The notes under the pieces: model-generated | What the model was told of the DNA's origin: nothing | The model's input: the letters and a program-made list of their open reading frames with translations, nothing else | Databases searched by the model: none | Made by a program: the position numbers and the translations under genes | Part shown: one piece after another, positions 42,667 through 54,729 of the stretch | How positions within the stretch are numbered: the stretch's first letter is position 1 | Layout: each line of letters starts with the position of its first letter | NCBI RefSeq assembly: GCF_002127325.2 | Contig: NC_035441.2 | Location: 53,615,577-53,679,576, forward strand | DNA: 64,000 bases | DNA from: Helianthus annuus | Lineage: Eukaryota; Streptophyta; Magnoliopsida; Asterales; Asteraceae | Direction of reading: 5' to 3'

Positions 42667-45600
42667 ACTGGTTATAGTGAACTTGGTTTTAAAACGTTTT
42701 TGTAAAACCAGACTATAACCTAACAGTTCTGAATACGTGAATACGACCATGACACTCAACTCCAGATTGCAAGGTTCGTTCTTCTCACTTGTTGCATACA
42801 TTATATGACTAGTACACATTTGTTTATGACGTAACATACGAACACACACTCGTCACTATAGCATGATGGCATGGATTGCTTGCTTACTTTATGATGCGTT
42901 GATAGTATGCCATAGTCCTTGGATTTTTGTGATCTTATTACTTTGACAACCTCTGTTGATATCTGGGTTTGAAGAACCATTGGACACGAGTTAGGAGGAA
43001 CTGAGATGAGCATGCAAATCACAATATTATTGTGGGTGCACACATAATAATAATGTGGGGTGCATGTGAGTCCCAGAGAGGCCTAACAAGTGAAAAGGGG
43101 TTTCGTTCTGTTATTTAATCAGTGAGAAACGTAACAAATCTATAGGAGTCCTAGCAATGATTGTCTCCTACGTGAACGTGATCTTCTTACTCCTCTCTGA
43201 ATCCTTACGAATCTCGATGCTATCGAGTATTACCTGAACACCCATCTGAACACCTAGCAAACAGGGTAGAATGTTAGGTGCTTGTACGAACATCCCTGAG
43301 TTGGATGTCGCAGCGTCGAATGATTGGTCGATACCTTTCTCACTCCTCTTCATTGGTTGGAACTCAGTGTATTGATGCCTTAGATTCCGTAAGTGCCATC
43401 ACTTCAGCAAAACCCTAGCAACATACCGTGTATTACTCGATCAACTAGCAAGATCGATAGACAGGAGGACGAGCGTAGCATCTTACCGACCTCAATATTA
43501 GGACGACCCTGAATACCGGCAACGAACACCAGCAAATTGACTTCAATCGAATCCTTAACCCTAGTCAGCGACTTATGGGAGTCAACTCTTACAAATCAAT
43601 CGGGATATGAACGATGACAATTGACTATAGAGTGGAATGTGTAACTTCCCACGCAGTGAGTAGTGCCTTAGTACTTGACCCGGAATGTGAAAGATGTACC
43701 CTGTTGGTGAAAGGTCACAGGACCCCGTTACAAGCAGCGACATTAGGGGCAACAGTCACGGCGACATCGAGGCGCTCGTAATCGTAGTCTACAGTATGAA
43801 AACGAAGGTGACTCCGACAAGGATTGACTGTTGTTAAGTCAAAATGTCAACAACCAAGGGAACAATGACAATAATTGGGAATCCACGTGATCGTAATAGC
43901 AACACTAGAAATGATGCTCGTGGAAGAGCATTCAGGATCGGCGTGGACGACGCTAGGAATATAGCAACATGGTGGCCTGCGCGTTCTTGGTAACTAATCG
44001 CTTCGTCTCTGTTCTGTTTAACGCTAATGCTTCTAGAAACCAAACCTGTTATGGAACCAACTGATGGCAAGTCAATGGAAACCTCCTATGTTCGTTGGGA
44101 TGCAAACTCGACCTTGTGGGACAAGTGTTCGACACCTACCCTTGATAGTTTTGTTGTAGTAGTTAGTGTGGATTGGTTATCCAGATAACGCGCGGATATA
44201 CCTTGTGAGGAGAAAATTTTGAGTATCCCTCTCCCTAGTGGTGAATCGTCGTTTGTCCTAAAGCATCAATGTGGTGTAAAGGTAAGTATCATTTCAGCAA
44301 TGAAAGCCAGGAGCGTCTACGAAGGGACTACCCCGCTATGTTGGCAACCGTTACTAATGTTCGGGCTAAGGAAAGAGGATCGAGGATCCACCAATTGTTC
44401 GTGATTCCACTCAGCGTGCTACTTTCAGGTTTACTTCCCCAACTGATTAGGTAGAGTCTCAGATTGATCTCACAACCAGAGGCAACCTTGATTACTCGTA
44501 CTCCTTATCGTCCGGCGCCTGGAAAGTTGCAAGAACTGTCCACTCAACTTCAGGAAACTACAGGATGGAAGTTTTATAGATCTAGCTCCTCGTTTTGGGG
44601 AAACGCGCTCTATTGCGGAAACGAAGGACGAGTCCTTTCGTACGTGTACAGACTACCGCAAGGTGGCTATCATAGACCGTCACCCCCTGTCTCGCATCGA
44701 CGACCTGCTTGACCCTATGCAATAATCAAGATTCTATCCGGAAACTGACTTAAGACCGGACTGTCACCTGATGGAAGACCATGGGGAGGATGATTCCTAA
44801 CACGGCGTTACAGATCCAGTATGGCCACTATGATTTTTCATTCAAGTTATTTAAGATATCCAACACACCAGCAGCCTCAGGGATCACATGAGTAGTATGC
44901 GTCAACCTCGTTTCGCCAGATTCGTCGACCGCATTTATCTGTGATGTTTAGAATCACTACCAGGGGAAAGGAACACCATTAACGGCACCTGTATTTTGTC
45001 CTAGAGCTCCTAGGGAAGGAGCAACTCCACGCGAAGTCTAACTAAGTGTGACTTCAGGATTTGGGAGGTGCACTTTCTTGGTCGCGTAGTCAACGAAGTT
45101 GGGATACATGCAGATATCGCTAAAGATCCACATCATTAGATATTGATCGGCACCAAATAGTCCATCGGGGATACAGTAATTTCTTGGTCCAGCTAGATAC
45201 TATCGTAGATTCATCTCAGGATTTTCGAGGATTTCGCAGCTTTAATCTCTTTAGCACAGCAGGGTGCTGTGTATTCGTGGGAGACAAACAGGAGAATGTC
45301 TTTTCAGCTTTTGAAACCCAACACTACAATGCACTGAGCATCGTCTTTACCCGTGGGTATTGATGATCTAGTGGTATACCATGATGGTTCGAATCGGAGT
45401 CCTAGTTATACGCTGATGCAACACGAGATGATGATGGCTTACATAGGTGAGTTACAAGAAGAATGGCATGAGTCACAACCTGCGGTGGAAACCACGGTCT
45501 TTAGATTTAAGTTGGAGGTATTACTTGGACGGTATCGAATGCACCATTTAGACCGATCACAAGGACCTCCCGTGTACCTTGTTTTGAGAAAGCTAATTTT

Positions 45601-47238
45601 GTGATGGCATCGCTGGATGAAACTCGCGAGCGAATATGACTATGGAACCTAAACGCGTATGAGCTTGCAACTCACCATCGACTCTAGCTTACTCGATCAG
45701 ATTCGCCCTGATTACATCGAAGCACTGAAGGAAGAGAATTTTCAAGTTGAGTCCATGCGGGGCATGGAGGAGCAACTTTTGGTAAGTCAGATGATATTCG
45801 CTACTTCATGGAACGAATATGGATCCCACCATACGGCAACCGTAGGAACTTGTGTTGAGCAAAGCACACCAGCATCATTATTCTAGTCGTCTGGATTTTA
45901 ATAGGGGGTATTAGGATCTATAAATCTGGTACTAGCAACCGGGCGTGAAGGTTCAGACAGCAATGTATGTGAACGGTTCCTAACTTGTGCGAAAGTCAAG
46001 ATGGAATATCAAGAACCTTCTGGTTTGTGTCAGCAACCAGAAACACCCAATGAGAACAGACTGCCACGGACTTTGTCAATGGATTACCTAAAACCCAGAA
46101 TGGAGACAGTATCACCTGGGTGATCGTTGATTGTCTCACGTAACTAGTACACCCTCTTGCAATTAAGGAAACTGACGAGTTTTCGCAGCTTGTGAATATT
46201 CCTCTGAGGGAGACGGTTTGTAGGCACGGGGTGCCAACTCCTGTTACCTCTGATTTTGATCCATACCTGATTTAAGCCGAGCGATGCACAACACCTTGGC
46301 TCACATCTAGACATGAGCATTACTTATCACCGTAGGATAAATGGTCTAAGTAAATGAACCATCCTGACACTCGAAGACATGCTGCGAGCATGTGCGTGAT
46401 TGACTGTAGTAAAATTGGAGGGACACTCAACTTGGTTGAGTCCTATTACAGCAGTTACCATTCTAGTATCCTGACAGCTCTGCTTGAGGCATTGCATGGA
46501 CGATAATGCCAAACTTCTTGTTGGACTAAGGTGGATGACAACCTAATCACAGGTCCAGGACTTGTACTCGAAACTCTTGGGAAGATCGTTTAGATCGGAA
46601 ATCGTTGGCGGCAACGTGTGACCGCCAAGAAAGCTAATAAGCGTGTGAAACACTGGGAGTTCGCTGAAGGGGAACGTCTCATGATCGAAAGTCTAACCCT
46701 GGGAGGGCGTGGTACGCTTGGGAAACGTGGCGAGCTTAACTTATGCCATGTTGGGCCATTCAACCTTCTGGGAAGAATTGGTAACGTGACCTACAAACTC
46801 GAGTTACCTGATGAATTGGGTAACGTTCACGATGTCATTTATGTCTCGAATTTAAAGAAGCGTTTATCCGATGAAACACTTGTGGTACCCTTACTAGCAC
46901 CTAAGGTTAATGACAAGTTGCAGTTGTCAAGGAAACCTATTGAAATCATGGACCAGGAAGTTAAGGTTCGTTAACCTAGTCAAATCCCAATCGTGAGAGT
47001 TCGTTGGAACTCAAGACGTGGACCGGAGTTCACGTGAGAACGCAAAGATCAGATGAAGCTTTGTTATCCTCAACTGTTCAAACGGTTGAATCAACTTCTG
47101 ATGTCACTGGCGAATTTTCGGGACGAAATTCCCTTTTAAGTTGGGGATGATGTGGTACCTGCGGAAAATCCACAGTCATCCTGATTTAACACCTTGTCGC
47201 TTTAGATTACTTGTCAAATTTCGGGACGAAATTTCTTT
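42667..47238 (+). pseudogene. Tek-2 gag-pol relic, heavily decayed
   Basis: No long frame survives. Recognisable islands in order: an RT start (44464-44712: RTPYRPAPGKLQELSTQLQE, followed by out-of-frame RT fragments); RT palm and thumb remnants near 44800-45230; an RNase H-like piece at 45353-45604; integrase remnants at 46020-46600; and an integrase C-terminal segment at 46618-46974 (VGPFNLLGRIGNVTYKLELP) with chromodomain remnants to about 47090. Order and similarity to Tek-1 identify a Tekay-like pol. 42667-44200 would be leader and gag but shows no readable domain. Confidence 0.75.
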
Positions 47239-47252
47239 CAAGTTGGGGATGA
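47113..47252 (+). repeat. Duplicated polypurine-tract module at the Tek-2 3' end
   Basis: TTTCGGGACGAAATT plus AAGTTGGGGATGATGTG occurs twice, at about 47115-47153 and 47218-47257. Only the second abuts the 3' LTR. Confidence 0.75.
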
Positions 47253-49786
47253 TGTGACAACACTATTCTTATGCAAACATTTAATGGACTGATGTTATTG
47301 ATAATGATGATAGTATCTTTCACGTGATGTACTGCTGAACAAATGACTTTAAATCATATGCAATCAATAATTTTATGCCGCCAATTTGAAATCACAATTT
47401 AATTTAATTGACTGTTTCTTAAATCATCACATGGGCCAAGTCAGAGCATTGTTAAGATGATTGGGCCGCTCAAATCAGATCACATGGGTTGCTCTTTCAA
47501 GACACATCACATGGGCCTTCGAATTAGTCACATGAATTCTGATTTTAATGATATGAGTGGCCGACACCTTTCAATTGATAAAAATCTTATTGGACCGTTA
47601 TACTGTATGTGACAACCCGAGCACATCATAAATCGAAATTATGTTCAGGCTTGGTAGAGCCCAAGTGGTGCATTGTATTTGGGCCGGCTATGGATTCTAG
47701 CGTATTTACACACACATGTTAGGCCCTATCTACACAAGCTCAACTAAGACTTAGTAGTAGGCCGATTTATATTGATAGTGGGCCGGTTAGTTGGGTTAAT
47801 AGTACACGCACATATAAGAAATCTGTACATGGTCTCACATATTAGCATACACATAACTTCAAACCCTAATCACCCCTTGAAGTCGACGAAACCCCCTTCG
47901 ACTGGAATCATCTTCTTGGCCTGACACTTCCTTTCTACATCTTAATACGGATTAGTATGATTACTATGGTTCTTGCAATATTTTCTATCGTGTTACATGT
48001 GTATATGTGAACTATTGGTGTTGTAAATCATATGAGAAACCACTTACTGTATTGGAGAATGATATATGTAACATGACGGTCATGAGTAGTTGTCGTCCGT
48101 TAAGTATTTGATGATGTTTATACGTGTGAGTTTTAATCCGTAGGGTCATGAACACGTGAATGAACAGTAGGGTTGGATAATAAATTTTGTGTAATGATTC
48201 GATGATATTATTATGTATGTTAGTGTTTGAGGTTAAAGATGTAGCATAGAGTTGTTGCAAAACTAAAACAGGCTCGCAAATTATTGGGATGTTAATTGAC
48301 AATTAGCGACATTTGATAAGAAGGTTTGATAAAATGATCATATTAATAAATGTATATGCTACGTGTAAAAGGTTTCGTGAGGTTGTTTAGTAAACTAGGA
48401 ATCAATTGAGGGGTAATAATCATTGGACTTGGGGAGGTGTAATTGGGCTACAAGAGTTAAAATAATAATACATAATTCGGATTGGGCCTCGTATGGCAAC
48501 TGGACTACGCAAACAAGGAGAAAACGATAAGTTTATGTTGGGCCGAATACTACCCGGGTGTGGGTGGGCTGATCTGATGGACACGCTTACTGGGTAACGA
48601 GTTTCATGGGCCACACTCTACGTTGTTGGGCTCGAACCCAACTGAGTCGAACTGTGTTTGGACCTTGAGAATGAGCTGCTCAATTAGGGCGGGTTTTATA
48701 CAGTTGTGATACAAGATAGTTATTACTAAAGGATTATAGAGTGTTATGAAGTATTGTTATTACATACATGTTCATTTGAATGAGGTTTGAGCTATTAATG
48801 TGTGTTGTTGTGATATACGAACTGGTAATGTGAAAACTAGATATGAAACGAATGCTCGTTACAACTTGTGTGATAATGTGTGCCATACTTGCTTCTACTT
48901 GTGGAATATGCATATACAAAGAATAGGTGAATTCTATGTAAACGAAACTCACTACCATTGGAACCATACTAGGGTTTGGGGTGTCCACCGATAAAACAAG
49001 TAATTAGTCTTACCGAGCAATCTAAGGTGAGTTCATTTCTCTTGAGCATGCGTCCCGGTGGTTGGGACAGTCATTGGGCATCCCTGAGAGGGATGGGTTT
49101 GGGTAAATCAATTGGGTATTCCTGAGAGGAATACGTCTTGTGATAAATCTGGAATGTTGGATAATATACTCGTCCTATCACCTTTAAAGTCCCTCCGTGT
49201 TGTTTGGTTACCTGAGAGGTAACAAGGTATTAATTGGTAGCGCTACTTAGGTTTGGCACCCACACCCCGTACCGGAGAGGACAGGTGTGAACTAATGACC
49301 TAGTCATGACCAATGCTTTGATAGAAGCATTGGGGAAAGGGCAAAATAAATCAGGAGCCGTCTTGTATCCGAGGTATTATCAACATTGTAATCAAAGAAC
49401 GGAATTAAACACTTGGTAACTAACGTTTTCGTAAAACTATGAACTCACCAGCGTTGTCTGATACACGTGTGTGCATGCTCGCAGGTTATTTGATATGTGT
49501 GGATGTGGAACTTGCTGTCTGGGATGCTAGAGTGGTCATGGGTCGAGATACATGGAAACTTGAAACGAGACTAGTTGATTTCATACATTTGGATTTCGGT
49601 TAAACTATACGTTATGCTTCCGCTGAACACATCGAGTTATAATTTATGTTTTGTAACAAATTTATATTAATGAATGAAAGATTTTATTTGAAATCTTGTT
49701 ATGAGTTCAATGTGATTAGTGGCTAGATCCTGGTACGTCACACGCCTCGCGGGGGATTCCGCATGTGGTATTTTGGGGGTGTGACA
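47253..49786 (+). repeat. Tek-2 3' LTR (uninterrupted)
   Basis: 2534 bp, TGTGACAAC...GGTGTGACA. Serves as the empty-site reference for the Ath-3 and Tek-1 insertions in the other LTR. Confidence 0.9.
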
Positions 49787-49791
49787 CTAAA
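49787..49791. repeat. Target-site duplication of Tek-2 (right)
   Basis: CTAAA, as at 21191-21195. Confidence 0.88.
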
Positions 49792-50099
49792 ACAATACAT
49801 ATATAAAAGTAACACTTTTAATTATATTAACACATTAAAATTAATCAAGATAATTGATTTTAGCACATATGTGAAATGATATCAGCACTTTTCTTTATCA
49901 ACACATTGAAAACAAAAGTAAGATCCAAATAAAGAGTTAATTGTTTGTTAGCATAATTAAAAGGAATTCAAGATAATTAATATTATTTAAGTTATCATTT
50001 TACCATTTATCTATAATTGGTTGGATGTCACATGACACTTTTTAAATGGTTCTTACAGTTTGTATACAAAATGTAGTTTGTATTTGATCCTACTCCTAT

Positions 50100-50108
50100 T
50101 AATGTGAT
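50100..50108. repeat. 9-bp target-site duplication of Mu-1 (right)
   Basis: ATTAATGTG, after which the Ath-2 spacer resumes. Confidence 0.85.
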
Positions 50109-51016
50109 CAAGTATATATAATCAAATTTTAACTAGATTTGTCATGCCGTTTCATAATTTTCTTATGTTGGTTCTTTTTATCACGACGTTATCGGTTGTA
50201 AATTTGTAAAAATATAACTTTTTTTAGAACTTGTTATTCCCAATTTAAACCAAGACAAGTAAAAAAAATGAAAAGTTTCTTAAAAAATTTGGGGTGATTA
50301 GCGGTTCCAATAGAGTTTTGTGTAAGGCTTGTAATTAGGACTTGCAAGATTCAAGGTTTTAGCATCCCCCCACACTTAAATTACACATTGTCCTCAATGT
50401 GTCCCAAAAATAAATTTTCAGGTTGATTGAATGCGTAAAAAGGTGTTTAAAAACAAAAATTTATGTTACTGGGCGTCTGGACACGGGCCCGTGTTGACCC
50501 AGGCACGGCCCCGTGTTCAGATTGCCAGTATCATATTGTAACAGAAGGCTGGGCACGTGGGCGTGTTCAGCCAAACACGCCTCGTGTCTAGTTACCTGAA
50601 CTGGCCGTTTTTCTGCAGACCTTTGAGCACAGGGCGTGTTGGCTGAGCACGACCCCGTGCTGAACTTGCTGTAATGAAGAAAAATTGTCGGGTGGCTCTG
50701 TTTTTGTGCATGGAGTGTGGGTTCAAGTTTCCCTTAGTATCGTTCACCATCCCGAGTGTGTTTCACCCATTACAACATCATCCAAACACCAAATAGTAAT
50801 AATTAAAAACCATCATTTATTAAAGAGAGAATTACATAAGGTCCTAGAAAATAAAAGCAAAAACTAAAAACTTAGATAAGTAGGTCGAGAAACACAAGAA
50901 ATCTAAAACCACAAAGAAGTCCTAGCCTATAGTTTATTTTAAGAGCAAAATTTCCGAAAAAGATAAATTTCTCGGTTGAATGCGGCTTGAAGAACTTCTT
51001 CTCCGGGTATGGTCCC
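50109..51016 (-). other. Ath-2 spacer (continued), second hairpin module and palindrome cluster
   Basis: The spacer resumes and reaches the C-tract and ACACATTG/TCCT/CAATGTGT hairpin (50383-50402). Then come decayed GC palindrome pairs at about 50480-50660. No ORF is supported before 51017. Confidence 0.7.
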
Positions 51017-51463
51017 TCACACGTCGTTGAGCCATTCTTCTATCTCCCGAGGGAGAAGAAAGGTGGGCTCATTAGCATCATCGTTTTGAGGGGGTGTGAC
51101 TTCCATCGGAACTTCTTGTAGGTTTTCAAGAGGAGGTTCCACGAGGATGTCATCCCACCCGGTGCGGTTAATTACTCCAAGTGCTAAGTTCCAATCCACT
51201 TGGGGAAGGATTGGTTCCATGGGAGGTGTTACAAGAATGTTCAACCTCTGGTGCAAGAGGTTGATTTCTTGAAAACTGTTTTCTAGCCCCACCGTGAGAT
51301 AATGAATACGGTCGATTAGGACTTCTTCTACGGATGTCATTTCGTTGAGAGCTTCTCGTAGTGCCATTACATAGCATACAAGAGTTGCTTCGATGGAAGG
51401 CCTTCGTTCCCTACGACTGTTTCTTGAATGTGCCGAGGAGGTCCCACTATTCTGGCTTGACAT
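51017..51463 (-). CDS. Conserved small ORF with leucine-rich coiled coil (Ath-2 copy)
   Basis: ATG at 51463, 148 residues, intact. Same plan as 26367-26804: Ser/Arg-rich start, helix VEEVLIDRIHYLTVGLENSF followed by LLHQRLNIL, Pro-rich part, and FLLPREIEEWLNDV end. The helix and the EEWL end are the best-preserved parts by eye. TTTTTTGTAG lies just upstream of the ATG and could act as a splice acceptor. That it is still open in the older, highly disrupted Ath-2 is notable. Family not recognised. Confidence 0.6.
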   Translation of the reverse strand: MSSQNSGTSSAHSRNSRRERRPSIEATLVCYVMALREALNEMTSVEEVLIDRIHYLTVGLENSFQEINLLHQRLNILVTPPMEPILPQVDWNLALGVINRTGWDDILVEPPLENLQEVPMEVTPPQNDDANEPTFLLPREIEEWLNDV

Positions 51464-51766
51464 TCTACAAAAAACAAGTCGAAAAGTTCAAATTAATGAA
51501 ACAGTACCTCGACCACGGCCCCGTGCTCGCTGAGCACGGCCCCGTGTTCACCTCTCTGCCGCTTTTTGAAACAAGTATTCTTGAAGTTTTAAATTATTTT
51601 TCTGGCCTTTGACGCATTTTTGAGTAGAAATAACTTAAAACAATGTTGTAAAACTTATTTTTGACAAGATTCCTTGAATAAAAACCTAACAAATATCACA
51701 ATATAGCTTGAAAACATGGAGATTTTAAGCTTTAATGGAGGTTTTGAGGGGAAAATGAAGAAGAAG
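51464..51766. other. Ath-2 non-coding segment left of sLTR-1
   Basis: One palindrome pair (about 51514-51545, CACGGCCCCGTG twice) then AT-rich sequence colinear with Ath-3 26890-27110. Its last five bases, AGAAG, are the left target duplication of sLTR-1. Confidence 0.65.
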
Positions 51767-52768
51767 TGTAACATATCAGTTTTTTATATATAAGAATTAT
51801 CGGTTGTTTAAATTTATTAACCACTAGTAACTAATTTTATTTTTAATATAATTATTCAACCCATATAGTTTTAGAAACTATTTTATATATAATTGGTTGG
51901 AATGTTATACTAATTAATTGGCTTGTATATGTGTGACATTTCTATTTTCTATATTAAAATAAAGTATATAAAGCTTATATTATTAGACGGGTAGATTACG
52001 GGTAAGTTGACTATTAGAAATATGAAGTACATAGACGGGCCTAGAAACCGTTTAATAGTTAAATTATAAAAATACATTATATTTGAACCTACTCCGTTTT
52101 TAATGAAACTTGGTTCAAAATATAGATAAGATTATTCCCGTTCTAATGACGTATTTATGGTTTTATAAAGCGTCGTATTTTAGAAGTTATAAGCGCCAAT
52201 TAAGTGAAGGAGCTGAATTAATTATAATATATAAAATAATAATAATAGTAATCAAAATAAAAAATAAAAACAAAACTTAAAATATACGTAAGTAATAAAA
52301 TAATAAAATAACATTAAAATAAAAACTAAACTTTCCTTTTTTGAAAGTTTGTGTGGCTTTCACATAAAAGAATAAAATAATAAAAAATTAAATTCTACAT
52401 TAAATGCACAATCCTAATGTGTCTTTGAATTAATTGAACTATGCTATACGTGGAGTTAGGCATGCACTTCAAGATTTTGATGGAGTAGTATAAATAACAG
52501 CTTCATTTCAATCTTTTTGATGCCTTCTCTCTTCGTCCTCCTCTCTCTCTAAATTTCTATTTTATTTTTATTTTCCTTATTCTCACCCATAATAATAATA
52601 AAATCATGCCCCGTTTTAAGTGTTTTAACTCCCGATCACTGATACCCTTTCCAATTGATCTGGAGCCCCATAACGCATGTCAAGGCTCTGTCCGACTAAG
52701 TTCGTTGGGGTTCTGTCTCGTGACATAGGGATAAGGTTGAATTAGGGTTACTATACTTAACACGAGTG

Positions 52769-52771
<3 letters not shown>

Positions 52772-52805
<34 letters not shown>
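52772..52805. repeat. (AT)n microsatellite
   Basis: About 17 AT units inside sLTR-1. A second shorter run lies at 53422-53445. Confidence 0.9.
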
Positions 52806-52807
<2 letters not shown>

Positions 52808-53596
52808 AAATAGCTCAGGAGTTATACCCAAGATTTATACCAGGAGGCTTTCTAGTTGAACCCTAAAGCTACAAAGTGAGTCCAAAAAGTTAGCTAATAG
52901 CAGCATGACCACAAGCACGTGGGAATTGTGCCCCAGTAGCAATAGCTTACAACTAATATTATTTTTACATTACTATATTAAATTATTAATTTAATGTATG
53001 ATTGAAATAAATTTAAATGATGTGTATATAAAAATAGAGCTTTGTAGTATACTTAAACGTTATTAATCATTATTAAAATATATTAGTTATATTAAAGAAA
53101 ATATAATAATACTTTTGTATCATTATAAAAACTCATAATGTATCTTCTTATTACATAAAGAAGACAAATATGTGATGGCATATTCATAATCTCAAATTTA
53201 AGATACGGATGATACATGTGGTGTGTATGATCAAGTTTTGTTTCATCTCTAAGTATTAGAAAATACATTACTGACTCATGATGAATGGAGGTTACAATAA
53301 TATTTTAATAGGTAAATGAAATATGTATTTATATGTAATACATTATATTCTATTTATTATACATATCAATTATTTATATATTAAACAAAAGGTATAACTC
53401 ATATTTATATTTAAAATTTTGATATATATATATATATATATATATCATGTATAATATAAATATATATTAGTTTTAACCCCTGTTATGTTAAGCTAATATA
53501 ACTCGTCCTCTATTACTATACGTGTATAGTCGGGTTATGTATTCAGCAATTACTACCGATATGTGAAATTTGGTATATATATTATTTGATAAGCAA

Positions 53597-53835
53597 CACT
53601 AGTTAAGAGAATGATCAACACTGTTAGGACCAGAGTCACTAGTTGAGAGAATGATCAACAGTGACTTGACCAAAGGCACTAGTTGAGAGAATGATCAATA
53701 GTGTTATGACCACAGACACTAGTTGAGAGAATGATCAACAATGTTAGGACCAGAGTCACTAGTTGAAAGAATGATCAACAGTGATATGACCAGATCACTA
53801 GTTGAAAGATTGATCGACAGTGATTTGACCACCGT
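53597..53835. repeat. 40-bp minisatellite, six copies, in sLTR-1
   Basis: Units begin CACTAGTTGAGAGAATGATC at 53597, 53637, 53677, 53717, 53757 and 53796. Later units are more diverged. Confidence 0.88.
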
Positions 53836-54428
53836 CACGGGAATCGCCTAGTGACAGATAGCATTGAATCATAATAAGATGTATTTTATATCTATTACTT
53901 GATAAATTCACTATTGGACGAAAGTGAGCCAATGAGTGATATGACCACTGTCACGTCGGAACTTCCACCATGTGACAAATACTGATTGAGTTGGGTAAAT
54001 ATAAACAAATATAAAAACCCTTATTGTTGTAAAGTATAACAATATATTTTTATAAAAATGGAATGAACTCGCCAGTATTTATTACTGATAAACTGTTTTC
54101 AAAATGCGTTACATGTAATTTGCTGTAAAGATAATAGAAGCCAGCTATGGAGCACTGAAGGCTTAAATAAAGTGGCTATAAATACCTGAATAAAAGAAGA
54201 AATTATGTTTTAGTTATTTGGGTTTATCCCTATAAAAACAATTGAATGGAATATGGGTTTTAGCCCATTTGTTTAATATTAAAAGTTTGGTGTTTTACAA
54301 ACTCTGAAATTATTTCCTAACTACGATCCTGATGAAAATTTTCCGCTGCGTATTTAATAAACACCGATACCATCTGACTGGTTCACGGTTCCCGCTCCCA
54401 GGGTGGGGTCGGGGGTTGTGACAAGAAG

Positions 54429-54729
54429 GTAATGGACAAAAGTAGAAAAGACAAGATGGTTGTTGAGAACCTTCTTTAGAATATACCTAGTATGGTATGT
54501 GTGAAGAACACACCAGATCTATGTCTTTGGAATGAGTCCAAGTGTGCAGGAATCTTGCTGCATTTATAGAAAACAACAGCACGCTGGACACGGCCCCGTG
54601 TCGGCTGGACACGGCCCCGTGTCGGCTGGACACTGCCCCGTATCGGCTGGACACGGCCCCGTGTCGGCTGGACACGGCCCCATGTGCAAATGAGATTCTG
54701 ACACTTTTTGCCCGTATTCTGACTAAAAG
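54429..54729. other. Ath-2 non-coding segment with 21-bp palindrome array
   Basis: Resumes Ath-2 after sLTR-1, colinear with Ath-3 27100-27400. Contains the tandem palindrome array listed separately. The short antisense Arg-His-Gly repeat frame is a translation of that array, not a gene. Confidence 0.65.
54584..54688. repeat. Five tandem 21-bp units of the GC palindrome
   Basis: GGACACGGCCCCGTG units start at 54586, 54607, 54628, 54649 and 54670, exactly 21 bp apart. The third and fifth carry point changes. Ath-3 has only two units at the matching place. Confidence 0.9.

Larger units (their letters stand above)
21196..49786 (+). mobile_element. Tek-2: decayed Tekay/Del-like Ty3/gypsy element with nested insertions in its 5' LTR
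   Basis: The left LTR is 21196-42650, interrupted by Ath-3 and Tek-1, and sums to about 2.53 kb once those are removed. The right LTR is 47253-49786 (2534 bp). Primer site is at 42654-42666 and polypurine tract at 47239-47252. LTRs begin TGTGACA and end TGTGACA. The internal 4.6 kb is a heavily mutated gag-pol. LTR copies look about 97 percent alike by eye despite the ruined coding region. Confidence 0.87.
21106..50099. mobile_element. Mu-1: short Mutator-like MITE, split by Tek-2
   Basis: Element DNA is 21106-21195 and 49792-50099, about 400 bp and AT-rich, with no ORF. The ends form imperfect terminal inverted repeats of about 48 bp: the left starts GGGGTTGGTTCCAGTACAAA and the right, reversed, starts AGGAGTAGGATCAAATACAA. 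Further matches at TAAGAAC lie about 40 bp inside both ends. A 9-bp target duplication plus long inverted repeats point to the Mutator superfamily. Without a transposase it depends on an autonomous partner. Confidence 0.75.
51767..54423 (+). mobile_element. sLTR-1: solo LTR of a gypsy-type element
   Basis: TGTAACA...TTGTGACA, 2657 bp, flanked by AGAAG at 51762-51766 and 54424-54428. A good TATA box (TATAAATA) is at 52489-52496. There is no primer site, polypurine tract or ORF between, so this is one LTR left by recombination between two. Length and termini resemble the Tekay-like LTRs here. The sequence does not match Tek-1 or Tek-2. Confidence 0.8.

Noticed and set aside
52500..52700. Host gene promoter and 5' exon near TATAAATA 52489
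   Set aside because: Lies within the bounds of sLTR-1 as shown by the AGAAG duplication, and no ORF follows.
51767..54423. A complete non-autonomous element rather than a solo LTR
   Set aside because: No primer site, polypurine tract or internal direct-repeat ends were found between the termini.
54584..54688. CRISPR-like array of short palindromic repeats
   Set aside because: Units are directly tandem at 21 bp with no unique spacers, and the setting is a plant retrotransposon.
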